From assembly GCA_907165275.2 (NCBI GenBank), contig OU015655.1, forward strand, positions 5,716,501-5,780,500: a DNA stretch of 64,000 bases. The letters are read 5' to 3'. A program made the translations under genes and the position numbers. This DNA comes from Zygaena filipendulae (lineage: Eukaryota > Arthropoda > Insecta > Lepidoptera > Zygaenidae). The notes beneath the pieces were generated by a model. That model was not told the origin of the DNA, made no database searches, and worked only from the letters and a program-made list of their open reading frames with translations. Positions 1 through 11,329 of the stretch are shown here, piece by piece. Numbering within the stretch: position 1 is the first letter of the stretch; each line of letters starts with the position of its first letter.

Positions 1-75
1 AGATGGCATCACCATTTACCAGCTTCAAGTGCTCAATTTAGAGATTACCTCGGTGTTTTTTTTTTAATTTATTTA

Positions 76-472
76 CTAGCTGTACACCGCAGCTTCACCA
101 GCGTCAGTTTCGGATTTACATCTTAAACCTTCCCTGAACTTTCACAAATATTTCAAGATCAAAATTAGTCAAATAGGTCCAGCCATTCTCGATTTTTAGC
201 GAGACAAACGAACAGCGATTTTTAGGTAAGTATATCAATATATATAAAATCCTTTGTCCTGAATGACTGATGGATCAACGCACAGCCTAAACCGCTGATT
301 GTAGTGACCTGAAACTTGAAGGGTATGTTCTTTGTATGACATAGGCATCCGATAAGAAAGGATTTTTGAAAATTCAACCCCTAAGGGGATGAAAAGGGGT
401 TGAAAAGTTTGTATGGCTCAATTCCGCGGGAACTTCGAAATTATCGCGAGTGAAACCGCGCGGGACAGCTAG
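76..472. mobile_element. Two Helitron-like copies arranged back to back
   Basis: On the minus strand a copy ends in CTAG at 76-79 (ACTAGCTGTACACCGC). On the plus strand a second copy runs from about 236 to CTAG at 469-472, with GTGAAACCGCGCGGGACAG just before it. Lepidopteran non-autonomous Helitrons end in a hairpin plus CTAG inserted before T, which both show. The plus copy belongs to a subfamily also present at about 10740-10935 (inverted) and 47405-47640, sharing the words GGATCAACGCACAGCCTAAAC and GGCATCCGATAAGA. Confidence 0.65.
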
Positions 473-694
473 TCTTCAATATAGTGTAAAAAAAATTCCA
501 TCCGCGTTTGTCTGTGTATCCGCTGATGTGCAGGATAGCTGTGTACTGATGAGTATAAACTACAGAATCCACCAAAGAATTCGGTAATACAAACAGCAGG
601 AGCCCAGTAAAATGATTGCCAGCTTTTATATGACAACGTTATTTATAAAATAGCAACATAGTAACCACTAAGCAACGGCAAACGATTTTATAAA

Positions 695-845
695 AAATGG
701 ACTGTTCTCTAAAAAGTCCCTATATCCTCGTCTGTTCTCCTTCTGACAACGTGTATTAAAAATTTCATGATGATCGGCTGAGTTGGGTAGGTAAGGCGTG
801 AAAGCCTAACAAACAAACAAACTCACATTCGCAGTTATAATAATA
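695..845 (-). mobile_element. Helitron-like fragment (TTTGTTTGTT / GCGAATGTGAG subfamily)
   Basis: The stretch carries ACAACGTGTATTAAAAATTT, GCGTGAAAGC and AACAAACAAACAAACTCACATTCGC, which recur at about 9550-9690, 18680-18850, 21990-22173, 46440-46505, 47800-47885 and 50090-50190. It lies just downstream of the last recognised odorant receptor exon. Any terminal receptor exon would have to lie beyond it or be disrupted by it. Confidence 0.5.
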
Positions 846-1043
846 TTAGTTATAGGTTGTATGATACGGAGATCCCGAAAGAATCCTGAAATTCATGTGT
901 TTGTAACCGCAAGTATTTGACAAAAAGGAGGGGAAGACGAACTATCAAACCACATTAATTTTACCGGACAAAAAAAAATTGTGGAAAGGCTGGATATGTG
1001 AGAAGCGAGGACTGGCTAGTATGAAGATCAAAGAGCAGCATAC

Positions 1044-3386
1044 CGCTGCCATAGTCTGCACCCCGATGCCGACCATGCCTATTGCTTTGAGGTTCACTGG
1101 CTTTTGCGCTTGCTGCAGCAGCACGTATACGGTCTGCCTGTTGCTCTTGTCCATGCTCTCCCACGGTATACTGTACACAGCGTCAGACAGCTTGTCGCTC
1201 TATAGAAGTGTAGTAAAAAAAACATAATATGCATTATGCATGTTTCCGAGGTATAAAATCAATGTTCTATATTTAATCCGTCATTTAGATTTTACCTAGA
1301 CGAAGAAAAAACAATAGACGTAGGTAAGTACCTACCTATATTTTGCTTTTTCAAATTAATGAAAATAGATAAAGCGCATTAAAGTTTGAGTGGGACTCGT
1401 AAAAAAAATTGGCTACGATTTTTTGTGACATCTATTTTAAGAGAAAAAGAATTGTATTTAGTTTATCAATGCTATTTAGGTTATTCTCTTTGTTGAGGAT
1501 ATTGATTGTCAACTTACGATTGATCCCAGCAGTTCAAAAATCACAGAAATCTGAACCAATTGTTGAAAAAGTATGATCGTCAGTGGTCCAAAACGAGTCA
1601 ATGCTTTCGGATCCTAGACAGAAACATAGAAATCCTAGAGACATAGAAATATAACAAGGTAATTAATAGATGGATACAAAAGAAAATGCATTGGTTTATC
1701 ATCATATGAGCCGACAGACGTTCAGTGATGTTCAAAGCCTCTGCCAAAATCAAAATATGTAGGAGAATTACTTACCATCTGTGAACATTCTAATAAGAGC
1801 AAACACCCGCTGACCTGGTGAAATGCGAAGTAAATGAAAAGCATAGGACCAAATACTTCAGACATTCTCGCTGAAAAACTAAAGAAGAAGTATTTTTAAC
1901 TATAAAATGCAAATGGAGGATACCTATCAGTTTTTAACAAAATTTTGTAACTTACTCCATAATAAGTCGATGGTGCAGTATATTGTCTTTCAATAACTTG
2001 CGAGTTTTCATCATATCTTCAGCAGAATACCAATTGCAATCTATCTCGTTCCTAGTTCCCTCTGTCGGGCTGAGCTTGAATCTTTCCGTGGGCTTCGGAA
2101 AATGCTCCAGATTGTATATGAGTATTCTAATATGACCCCACACGTGGAACACCATGAGACCAACCATTAAATCCATAGAGCAAAATGCCATTGAACATGT
2201 AAAACTTATGTACCAGTCGAAACAAAAAAGTGCAAGGTATCCTTTGAAGTTGTGAGTGTAATCGAATGGCAGATAAAAATATACGGCGTGTTCGAATTTT
2301 GTGCCTGGCGCGTGATTAAATGCACCCGATGCAATATTGTTGTAAAGTGGGGTGCCATTAAACAACAATATACCCAACACCATGGAACAATTCACAAACA
2401 TCGTGAAGAAGTGAGACATCTTGTGGACGAGTAGTACAGTCTGAAATATGAGGTAAATAATTTTTTATTTACCTACTGGTCCCAGTCTTATAGAGATTTG
2501 TATTGGTCTCATAAATTATTTTATTTCTATAGTCCATCATACAGAGTTAGATACCTATATATATCTATACCTACTCGCGGTCAAGAGGGTAAGTATAGGA
2601 AACGCAAGCTTTCATTGTGTTTTCAACCTAACTAAATAGACTTAAATAGACAAATCTCAAACAGAAGTTCTTAACTAGTGGCTGTTCAGGTACGGTTTCA
2701 CCCGCGGTAATTTCGAAGTTCTCACGGGAATTCCGGGTTACGTTACAATATAGCCTATGTTACTCAGGGGTAATGTAGCATTCTAATGATGAAATAATTT
2801 TTGAAATCGGGTTTTTAAGTTAAATTCGTAACAAACAAAAATAAATCTTCTTTAAAATATTAGTATAGACTTACCTCGGATTCGTAGTTGGATACGCTTT
2901 TATAATTGATAAGATGTATTTTGTTTACAAAATCACGGATTAGCTTTTCATATTTATCAAGAAAAATTGTTGCTAGTCTTGACTGGAAAATGTTAATTTA
3001 TTAGTCGAATAAACTTAACGGTAAATATTATAAGTAGGTAATCTAAAGTTATTAAAAGTATGTAAAAAAGTTTTTTTTTGAAGAAATAAGATAGCGTACG
3101 CATTAAATATGCAGAATATCAATATTAATTACTTACAAAAGCAACGATGTTCATTAAAACCGTAATATATGTGTGACCTAATTCGAAGAGGTCAAGTTTT
3201 CCGAGCGCCTTCTTGACATATATAAATCCAGATATCAAAAAAACTCCAGATACAGATATATTAAAGCATTTCTTATAGAATACCTTTTTATCTAGTACAC
3301 CCTCTTTTTTGGGATTTGCGCATATTATTTTTAGGAATACATTCAAATATTTAAAGTGTTTTATATCTTCGACTCTTTTTACGCCC
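1044..3386 (-). CDS. Odorant receptor (insect 7tm_6 family), six exons, both extreme ends missing
   Basis: Insect odorant receptors are seven-transmembrane ligand-gated channels that work with the co-receptor Orco in olfactory neuron membranes. Exons read on the minus strand: 3386-3137, 2982-2875, 2440-1956, 1866-1776, 1613-1518 and 1199-1044. Every junction has AG/GT and phases agree, giving about 395 residues with no internal stop. Family hallmarks seen: FHQVSGCLLLLE in exon 4, RFGPLT and FQQLVQ with VIFELLGS in exon 5, and in exon 6 AVYSIPWESMD followed by QKPVNLKAIGMVGIGVQTM. The reading frame at the 5' end meets TGA about 20 bases upstream without an ATG; an AG at 3388-3387 suggests an upstream first exon that I could not identify. 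The usual last exon of about 12 residues (after GVQTMAA) was not found between 1 and 1043. Family assignment is strong; whether the gene is complete cannot be told from this window. Confidence 0.87.
1253..1420. repeat. Partial copy of a MITE family in an odorant receptor intron
   Basis: TTTAATCCGTCATTTAGAT, ACAATAGACG and AAAGCGCATTAAAGTTTGAG match one end of the fuller copy at 51285-51580. It sits in the intron between exons 5 and 6 of the odorant receptor. The family carries internal GTGACGTCAC-like words in its fuller copies. Confidence 0.55.
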
Positions 3387-4769
3387 CTATAATTCACATA
3401 AAAAGTTCAATTATATCATGATTATTATAATACTAATTATTATGATTATTTATATTATCTATGTAGAAATTGAAATAAGCAACCAGTGTAACAGGTAGTT
3501 ATGGGAGTCGCTAGCCAAAAGTTATTAATTAGCATGATATCTTACGCATTATCAACGATATAAAAAAAAAACAAAGTTCTGAATTTTAACCAAACAAACA
3601 AACAGCAATTTATTGAACTCTAAATTGGGTTTTTTCCCCAATGACTTTATTTGCATACCCATACTGGACACAGTGAATAGGTATGTACTTACATAAAGAA
3701 TATTTTCAGAAATCTGTAGGTATAGGTAGTACGTAGTATATTTATTACTCTGAGGTATAGGTAACTACTACTCGTAAAACTTACTCTAGGTCGCTGCCGT
3801 CGGTAAAAAATACCATTTTAATTTTTGTTACTTCTCAACGTTTTTGCGGTCTAATTCCTGAACAATGCAGTTAATGCATTAACACTCAAGAATCATTTCT
3901 AAATGAGGTCGATCTTTTAAAGTGACAGTTAATAAAAACTCTAATGATGAGTTAAAGTTTAATATCAAATTGATAAATAATTTAAAAAGGATTAAGCGCA
4001 GTCCACACTGGAAACGAAGCTAACAATATTAAGTTCATTTTATGGTTCATTTTGCTACTACCTACTACATTTTTCCCTTTTTGTTCCCGCTTTAGTATCT
4101 TTTAGGTAGGTACAGTGTTACCATATTATTATATTGTGTGTAGGTGAGTTTAGACGTGGTACGTATTAGAGCTCTCGATAATTCATGCTTACATATAACT
4201 AACAAATATATAAATAAAAAAAACACTAATAAATCACAGAGAAAGAAAACGTTAAATAATAACGTGGATTTACGCGGGGGAATAACCTACATATATAGGC
4301 GCGTCAGTGGGGATCTTCTGTTATGACGCCAATGTTCTTTTAGCAAAAGACGTACTATAAATAAATAAAGTTCTCTATTCTGAAAATTTCGATGAATAAA
4401 GTTTGTCAAAGGAGAAACCATGTCTCTACCCGAAAAATTTTGTTTATGAGGAAAAAAATCTAGTTATTTGACATTAGGCACTATTTGATGCTCTGTTAGG
4501 TTGGTATCCGCTTCCTGAATAATTTTCTATAATAATTTATAATATAAAAAGATATAATACTATTCCCTATGATTATAGTTAATAGACCTAGGTGCATGTC
4601 ACAGGTGCGTGACAAAATAATTTGTGCTATAAACTCATTGACTATATTGTGTCAGCTAACATTGACAGTAAAATAACGACCTATCTACTGAGCTATCTAA
4701 TTTCAGGTTCTTTTATTTTATTGTATTTTTTTTTTTATTAGTCTCGTATTCTAATCGTCTTATTTTTAA
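3387..4769. other. Intergenic or upstream region of the odorant receptor
   Basis: AT-rich sequence with no convincing coding exon on either strand. The missing first exon and promoter of the odorant receptor should lie here if the gene is complete, but I could not pick an ATG exon with a donor of the right phase (two bases carried over). The plus-strand reading 4144-4326 has no family resemblance and starts on a non-ATG codon. Confidence 0.4.
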
Positions 4770-5090
4770 CTAGCTGTGCCCCGTGGTTTCAACCGCGTGA
4801 AAGGTTTTTATACAACAAATTTTTTTCCCGACATCTGATTTCAATGAAACAAAGCCTATATGTAGCTCCAGGCTAAGCTAAATCTACCTGTGAAAACCGC
4901 ATATCAATCCGTTCAGTAGATCCGGAGATAATCGCGAACAGACAGACAGACAGACAGACAGAAAAGAATTTTAAAAACTTTTTTTGTGGTTGGTTACTCT
5001 TCTTTTATCGCGTCCTGTCAATTTTATTTTAAAATATTCAATGTACAGAATCACGGATTTTACTCTTTTATTTTAGTATAGATTTCAGTG
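4770..5090 (-). mobile_element. Helitron-like element, minus orientation, with GACA microsatellite
   Basis: CTAG at 4770-4773 followed by CTGTGCCCCGTGGTTTCAACC is the reverse complement of the Helitron 3' hairpin. Inside are GACATCTGATTTCAATGAAA, AAAGCCTATATGTAGC, CTACCTGTGAAAACCGCAT and (GACA)n at 4939-4961. The same internal order is found at 7375-7614, 10470-10685, 15250-15541, 27840-28020 and 29518-29710. Confidence 0.65.
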
Positions 5091-5092
5091 TC

Positions 5093-5339
5093 TAACGGCC
5101 GCACTCAGAGACGACTTTAATGATTACTTAGTTAAGTATAGATTTTTAAAACAAAACTGTCGCAATCAGAGACGCTCAGTAAATTACTTAATGTTAATTG
5201 GCATTTAACGAGATGCAACCTAATTAGTTAAATGCCAATTAACATTAATTTATAAAACTTGTCTGATTGCGGCAGTTTTGTTTTAAAAATCTATACTTAA
5301 CTAAGTAATCATTAAAGTCGACTCTGAGTGCGGCCGTTA
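5093..5339. mobile_element. Palindromic MITE, copy 1 (arms about 115 bp)
   Basis: Begins TAACGGCCGCACTCAGAG and ends CTCTGAGTGCGGCCGTTA. The two halves are near-complete reverse complements, meeting around a 17-base centre between ATTGGCATTTAAC and GTTAAATGCCAAT. A second copy lies at 42544-42785 in the opposite orientation (its centre is the reverse complement of this one). A TA at each boundary fits a TA target duplication, as in Tc1/mariner-type MITEs (inference). A lone degenerate end occurs near 57809-57826. Confidence 0.85.
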
Positions 5340-5669
5340 GTGTAACTGTAAAGCTGTGAAAAAGTTTCGTGTAATAAATGATAATATTAGTTGTAACTTG
5401 TAGATATATATATTAGTATGGATTATCTTAGAGGTAAAAGTCCTTATAAATGACGTAAAGTCGCGAGCACAGCTAGTTCATAATATCTACATAGGTACCT
5501 ATAAAAATCTTATATAAAACTTAACATCAACAAAATTTATAGCCTTTTTATTTTTTTCTTTATTGATCGTTATAAAAGGGTACCAAAAATAATGTAACGT
5601 CTAATTGAAAACCTTGATTTCGTATTCAATAATAATATTATGCAGTTTGATCTCAAAGTAACTAAAAAT
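5340..5669. other. Degenerate Helitron-like tail and presumed promoter of the small secreted gene
   Basis: GTCGCGAGCACAGCTAGTTC ending near 5478 is a decayed Helitron 3' end. The remaining 190 bases before the ATG at 5670 are AT-rich; I see no clear TATA/Inr pair. Confidence 0.35.
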
Positions 5670-7044
5670 ATGAAGGGTTGCGAGAAAGTTTTATATTTTT
5701 TAACTCTGTTCCTCTTGTTCATTTACTTTGTAAACGCTGTAAGTATCGAATTAATTATTTATAAATTATTATTATAGGTACCTACCTAATCATAAAGTAT
5801 TTTATTTTTTACCAACTTCCCGCGCGGATTTACCCGCGGTAATTTTGGATTTTCCGAGGAATTTTTCCAAATGCGTTTTGAAGAATTTTTTCAATAATTC
5901 GAAAAAGCAAAAAATACGTGTCTATTATTTTTTTTACTATCTGACGGACTAAATAGAATTTAGATTTTTATACCTTGTCATCATGCCCATTATTATGTGT
6001 GTGCCAAACTCAATTCTGTTCAGCCTTTTTTGCGTGATTGTGTGACAAACATCCAAACATATTCACAAACATACCTACTTCCCCACACTTTGAAACCCTT
6101 GCAAATTCATGCTTATGTGTAACTAATATAGAAATGTAATAAAAAATACTGACAAATTACAGAAAAAAGCTTCCATTTAAAATATATTTGAAGTGGATGA
6201 ATTAACTTATCGAAATGAAGCACACCAGATCAGCCTATTTTTATCTCTTTTCCTGTTGCGGGTCTGCTGGAAGAAATTCCACATGAAATAAGCATGACCC
6301 TTGTACATGATTACTTTTATACTTTCTTTCCTGTTTATGTTGTCCTTGTGTGCATTAATTGTTATATAAATAAATAACTTTACATTTAAATTTTCGGTGC
6401 GCTAGGGACAGTAACTACACAGATAATATGATGTAACTGTAAAGGAAGGAGGTGTTGAACGTCAGCAGTATTCAACATGTCAGCTACTTGCACGTACAAT
6501 TTTTGAGTTTATTCACGTATTTTTCTATATACTTATTTTGAGATTCGAATAGAATAATACTGAACACCTCGTTCAATACGGTCCTCGTTTAACCTTACAC
6601 CCTGAATGTTTTTTTTTTTATATGTATTTTATTCTTATAAACTTTACTTTCCCGTTCTTTCAGTGTACGGTATGCGCAGCCTATAAATCCGAAAATTCTA
6701 ACGGGAACTATGTTAAGGTGCCCGTACCCAGGAGAAAATTCATTGTGCGCCTTGTTAACAGCACTTCACCTTACTAGGAATAATAATGACGTTAAAAAGT
6801 ATAATTAATATGTATTTAACAGGCTCAATACAACGCAAAGCGGAATAAAGTGCAAGGGCCTTTGCTGCGCCGCCAAATGGCCCTGAAAACTACTCTAGCG
6901 CCACAAATAGAGAAAATACTATCCCAAATAACAGACAGTAAGATTATTAAAAAGAAAACTAATTTGAAATCTCTCATGGGCCAACTGAAAGCCTTGTTCC
7001 ACACAACAAAAAGTACCGTTTGCGCACGATGTAAACGAATTTAA
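5670..7044 (+). CDS. Candidate small secreted peptide gene, two or three exons
   Basis: I do not recognise this gene. Exon 1 (5670-5738, 23 codons) reads MKGCEK followed by a hydrophobic run ending YFVNA, a good signal peptide, then GTAAGT. A second exon at 6823-7044 (after TTTAACAG) continues in phase 0 for 73 residues, lysine/arginine-rich with QIEKILSQITDSK in the middle and VCARCKRI at the C-terminus. An AATAAA sits at 7055-7060. Joined directly, the product is 96 residues. Between them, an alternative exon at 6664 (after TTTCAG) also reads in phase 0, starting CTVCAAYK; used as a last exon it gives a 60-residue product ending at TAG 6775-6777, or it could splice on through weak donors at GTTAAG or GTGCCC. 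The signal peptide, matching phases and poly(A) signal support a real gene; function unknown. Confidence 0.5.
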
Positions 7045-7060
7045 TTTATATTAAAATAAA

Positions 7061-7829
7061 TATTCATAGATTTTGCGCGTTTTATTGGTACCAAAATAAT
7101 TCATCACTACAGTTCAGCCGCGGACAAACCGAACTTAGGAAATAGACATTAACCCTAAGTAGGTACCGGAATAAAAAAAAAATCTCCGAGAAAGTTTTTG
7201 CACTCTCCAGCATCACACTGCGATTTGAAACCGTACGTAAACAAACGAGAAAAAAACGTTTATAGGTATTAGGTATGTTAATTTAACGCTGGCTAGAACT
7301 GCGAAATGAGAACATACCTATGTGGATTAAAATAAACCGTTTCATATCTGTACATTGAATATTTTACCTAAAAGTTAATATATTTTTGTAAACTACAAAA
7401 GAAGAGTAACCAACCACAAAAAATTCTTTTCTGTCTGTCGTATGTCTGTTCACGATAATCTCCGAATCTACAGAACGAATTTTCATGCGGTTTTCACAGG
7501 TAGATTAAGCTTAACCTGGAGCTTGTAGGCTTTGTTTCATTTAAAACGGATGTTGGGGAAAAGTTGTCATATATAAAAACGTTTTATGCGGGTGAAACCG
7601 CGGGGCCCAGCTAGTTCAAAAATATGATAACAAAAAAAATATAATCACCGGCAAGTGATTATATTCTCTTTTTTGGAAACTTTACCCAAAGAGAATAATC
7701 AATTTCTACTACTTACCTAGACTTTGACAGGAATTTTCTATATCAAATTTTTTGTAGATTTTAAATAGTAACGTATCTGCCATACGCGTAAATTTAAAAA
7801 TCAATCCCAAAAAAAATTTTGCAAGCATA
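7061..7829 (+). mobile_element. Intergenic stretch dominated by a Helitron-like element (7375-7614)
   Basis: Plus-orientation copy with TGTCTGTTCACGATAATC, TTTTCATGCGGTTTTCACAG, GTGAAACCGCGGGGCCCAG and terminal CTAG at 7611-7614. The flanks (7061-7374, 7615-7829) are AT-rich with no coding signal that I can see. Confidence 0.6.
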
Positions 7830-8042
7830 ATGTATTCAAACGAATTTCGTCCTTATTTCATACTGATAAAGAAGGAAGAAGAGAAAGGCGATAAGTTCGC
7901 CAAAATCACCATGGAAGTAAAACATCGGCCTACAGCAGAAGCCGTGAATCCGTTTACGAAGAAAACGGTTTTTACTCAAACCTATCCAACAAAACTAATA
8001 CCAGCTGCGCCTAGAAAAGCGTGCTGTTTCTACTGCGTTTAG
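7830..8042 (+). CDS. Unrecognised small ORF, 70 residues, cysteine-rich C-terminus
   Basis: I do not recognise this protein. It starts ATG with A at -3, is charged in the first half (KKEEEKGDKFAK) and ends CCFYCV. No signal peptide or membrane segment is evident. Composition and codon usage look protein-like rather than like the AT-rich surroundings. The next ORF begins 28 bases after its stop, on the same strand but in the +1 frame, and that frame is already open from 7999, so the two overlap as open frames for about 44 bases. It could be one gene broken by a frameshift, two cistrons of one transcript, or two adjacent genes. Confidence 0.45.
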   Translation: MYSNEFRPYFILIKKEEEKGDKFAKITMEVKHRPTAEAVNPFTKKTVFTQTYPTKLIPAAPRKACCFYCV

Positions 8043-8070
8043 TAAAGCTTTTACTATTTGTGTAGGTATT

Positions 8071-8328
8071 ATGCAAAACCGACCTAAAGAAAATCATAGA
8101 AAAAGAATCAAGCCTCTGTTGAATATACTGTGTATCGTATGGGCTAAAAGCCTTGGGAACGCATTAGGAGCTTCGATGGGCTTCTTAATGGCCCACAAAA
8201 TGTCAACAAACTTCTACATATTTTGTTTACAATCATACAAGCATTTGGCAGAATATTTAAGTCTGGAATTAGTGGACCTGGAAAAATTACCGCCGAATGA
8301 ATCATTACAAGAAATCCTGAGTGCCTAA
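8071..8328 (+). CDS. Unrecognised small ORF, 85 residues, with a hydrophobic segment
   Basis: I do not recognise this protein. After a basic N-terminus (RPKENHRKRIKP) comes a mostly hydrophobic stretch at about residues 17-44 (LLNILCIVWAK, then SLGNALGASMGFLMA) that could be a membrane segment or amphipathic helix, then an acidic tail (LVDLEKLPPNESLQEIL). ATG has A at -3. The frame is open upstream to 7999, into the preceding ORF, so this may be the second half of one protein joined by a +1 shift. No AATAAA lies close downstream. Confidence 0.45.
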   Translation: MQNRPKENHRKRIKPLLNILCIVWAKSLGNALGASMGFLMAHKMSTNFYIFCLQSYKHLAEYLSLELVDLEKLPPNESLQEILSA

Positions 8329-11265
8329 TTTAATTAAGGAATATATTTTTAAAACAAATTAGTAAAGGTATTCTTCTATGCAACCACTTATCTTTTTATT
8401 ACCACTACAATACTGTTGTTTAATATTTTCTTATGCCTATTTTAAATGTTAGATTTAATATTTATTAGATGTTCTAGGGTTCACTGTGACCTAGAAGTAT
8501 AGGATTATTCCAGATAAGTAACTAGGAAAGTCGAAAATTCCAAATCACTAATCGCTTCCATCGTAATGAAAAAAAAAAAATCTATGTAGGTATTTATGGC
8601 TATTTACTATTTTAGGGCAAATTACATCAGTATGTGACTATATTAAATCATACTGTTAATTATTCTAATAATCCATACATACATTGTTCTATTCTCAAGC
8701 TTGTTTGTTCGCTGACTTGTTGTCAGCGCATAACATATTATTATTTATCAACTAATAACTGAATGTCCTAAACGGTGACAGAAAGGAAATAATTATTGTA
8801 CCTAATACTAAATAAATAGTAGTGTAGATATTTATTTGTTCCCATTAGTCACATCGGTAACGAATAAAACCATAGGATAAAACTAGAAACGAAAGACCTC
8901 AGGTGTAGGTAACATAAAAATACAAACAGTAAAAGTGAGTTATGAAATTTTTGTTTACTACCAATAATAACACATATTATATTATGTATTTTGCAATGAT
9001 ATTGCGTCTTTCGAAAGAAACGACTCCCACTTGCTTGTGTCAGTATATTTGGCAGGCAAAAATTTAGTCTCGATCATTATAAACCAGTTGTCCTGTTGCC
9101 GATCGAACGACCTCTGATTTTGCAATGTTTTACAAAAAAATGTTGTCTTTTGGAATGTAAACCTGCAAAGTTTGAATATAAAGAAAAATATGCAGGTTTG
9201 GCAAGAAGCAGTCAAAATAAACTACCACTACACGACTTTGTGACACTTTTTATACGTATAGTATTAACTATATATTATCGTATACGGACTATATTATATA
9301 ACATGTGGTAAAATTAGCTGCTAATATATTTTACAGGATTGAAACTTGAAGGTATACGCCGTTATAAACATGTTAAAAAAAAAAAAATTTAAACAAAATA
9401 AATCAATCAAAAAGAAAACCTGTGAAGGTACTCGCCGCTCAATCGCTTTACACACACACCGCCGCGTGCCGGTACCTATCTTAAGTTCAATGACCTCAAT
9501 CGAGCTGAACAGCTGATCTGTCGCTCCCTATGTGTGTGCCCCCACATGTGTGTGTTCCCCACAGCTTATACCCGCGTTAATTTTTGAATGCCCGCGGGAA
9601 TTCCTGACTAAAAAGTAGGTACTCTATCGCCTGTTCTGTTCCCCTGACTGCGTGTATGCAAAATTTTATGAGGATTGGTTGAGTAGATATAGGCATAGCA
9701 AACAAAGTAACTTCCGTATACAATATTATAAAACAAAGTCCACCGCCGCCACTGTCTGTCTGTTTGCTCTCTGTTCGCGACAAACTCAAAAACTAGGTAC
9801 TCAATGGATTTTCATGCGGTTTTCACCAATAGATATAGAGTGATTCATGAGGAAGGTTCAGGTAGGTATATAATTTGTCAAGGTATTGTGTTTTGTTGAA
9901 ATATAACGAAAATTGTTGGAAGTAACCTACTTTGTTACGCTTTCATGCCTTTATACATAACCGATTATCATGAAATTTTGCATACACGATCTACTAAGTG
10001 AACGCTGCGTCGGTAAAACCGCGGGGATCAGCTAGTTTGTAACATAAAAAACAATAATAACAATGTGAATCATGTTGAAGATGGATTTTTCTTTAAAAAG
10101 TACGTAAATTTTTAAGCGAAATGTTTGTTGGTCACAGGAAAAAACTATTGTTTTAACAGCTGCGACTTTTGTAAGTTTTTCGTGCCGTTGTGGTCAAACG
10201 GTATAATGGTCGTCGACTTGCGGATTCCGGCTTGTGATCGCAGAGACGTGAGATCGTGAGACGCTGCCGCCGTAGCCTTACCGTTTCTCTAAAACTTATT
10301 AATTGTTGTTATTTTAAATTTAAACTCCACTTTTAGCGCAACATTGCATACGCATCGGTTTTTTAATATAGGTACCTACATACATAATTTGTCGAAAACC
10401 GTACTTTGGATTTTGGGAAAAAAATTAAAGCAGATGTTGTTGTTAAAGTTATGTATCTAATTATCACTATACTCAATAAAAGAGTAGAATACGCATGTCT
10501 GTGTATGCTGATCTCCGGAACTACTGAACGGATTATCATGCAGTCTTCACAGGTAGATTAAACTCGGCTTGGAACGATATATATTATATATATAGGCTTT
10601 GTTTCATTTATGTAGTAAATCGGATGTCGGTGAAAGTTGTTATAGAAAAGCGATTCACGCGGCTAATGCTGCGGGGCACAGCTAGTTACGTAGTTCTGCC
10701 ATATACCTACCTAACGTATTATCAAAGACTTCAAGTCAATGAACGTTAGTTAGATTATTGCAACCCCTTTACATCCCCTTAGATGTTGAATTTTCAAAAG
10801 TCCTTTCTTATCGGATGCCTACGTCATACAAAGAACACACCCTCTAAATTTCAAGTCTCTACGATCAGCGGTTTAGGCTGTGCGTTGATCTAACAGTCAT
10901 TCAGGACGAAGCATTTTTTATGTATAGATTATTATATACTTACTACTGAGAAGTTAATTGATTGAAATGCAAAAAATGATGAAATGATTTTTTTTATTTA
11001 TTTATATTATTTCGTTTTCAGTTATTTGTAACCTCTAAAATCTATTATTGGGTACCTAAGGTATTATTATGATTTCATATTGTATATTGTGTGCATGGGC
11101 AGTTTCCGCACTATGCGAAAATACCGTTGGATTTCCTCCCGCAAATATATTCGAAGCATATAGAAAAGAAGTTACCACGCATGAAATAAAAACAATGTGA
11201 ATTGTCTATAGGCGCGATTATCACGTGAATCTTTTTCACTAGACTCACATGCTCGTCGTTACGAA
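8329..11265. other. Intergenic repeats between small ORFs and transporter promoter
   Basis: Mostly Helitron-like fragments: about 9550-9690; 9885-10035 (CTAG 10032-10035); 10470-10685 (plus, CTAG 10682-10685); and an inverted copy of the GGATCAACGCACAGCC subfamily at 10740-10935. ORFs near 8982-9311 on both strands lack family resemblance. I see no convincing gene here. Confidence 0.5.
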
Positions 11266-11329
11266 GTGAAACTTGTTGGCGAAACGTTTTTCAACAGAAT
11301 AACACTGTGTCCTTGTTACAAATATTATT

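Noticed and set aside
8982..9311. Overlapping ORFs on both strands
   Set aside because: No splice-compatible neighbours or recognisable motif, and both strands are open together.
10185..10295. tRNA- or SINE-head-like sequence (TGGTCAAACGGTATAATGG)
   Set aside because: Only a weak A-box resemblance; no convincing B box (GGTTCGANTCC) or cloverleaf could be drawn.
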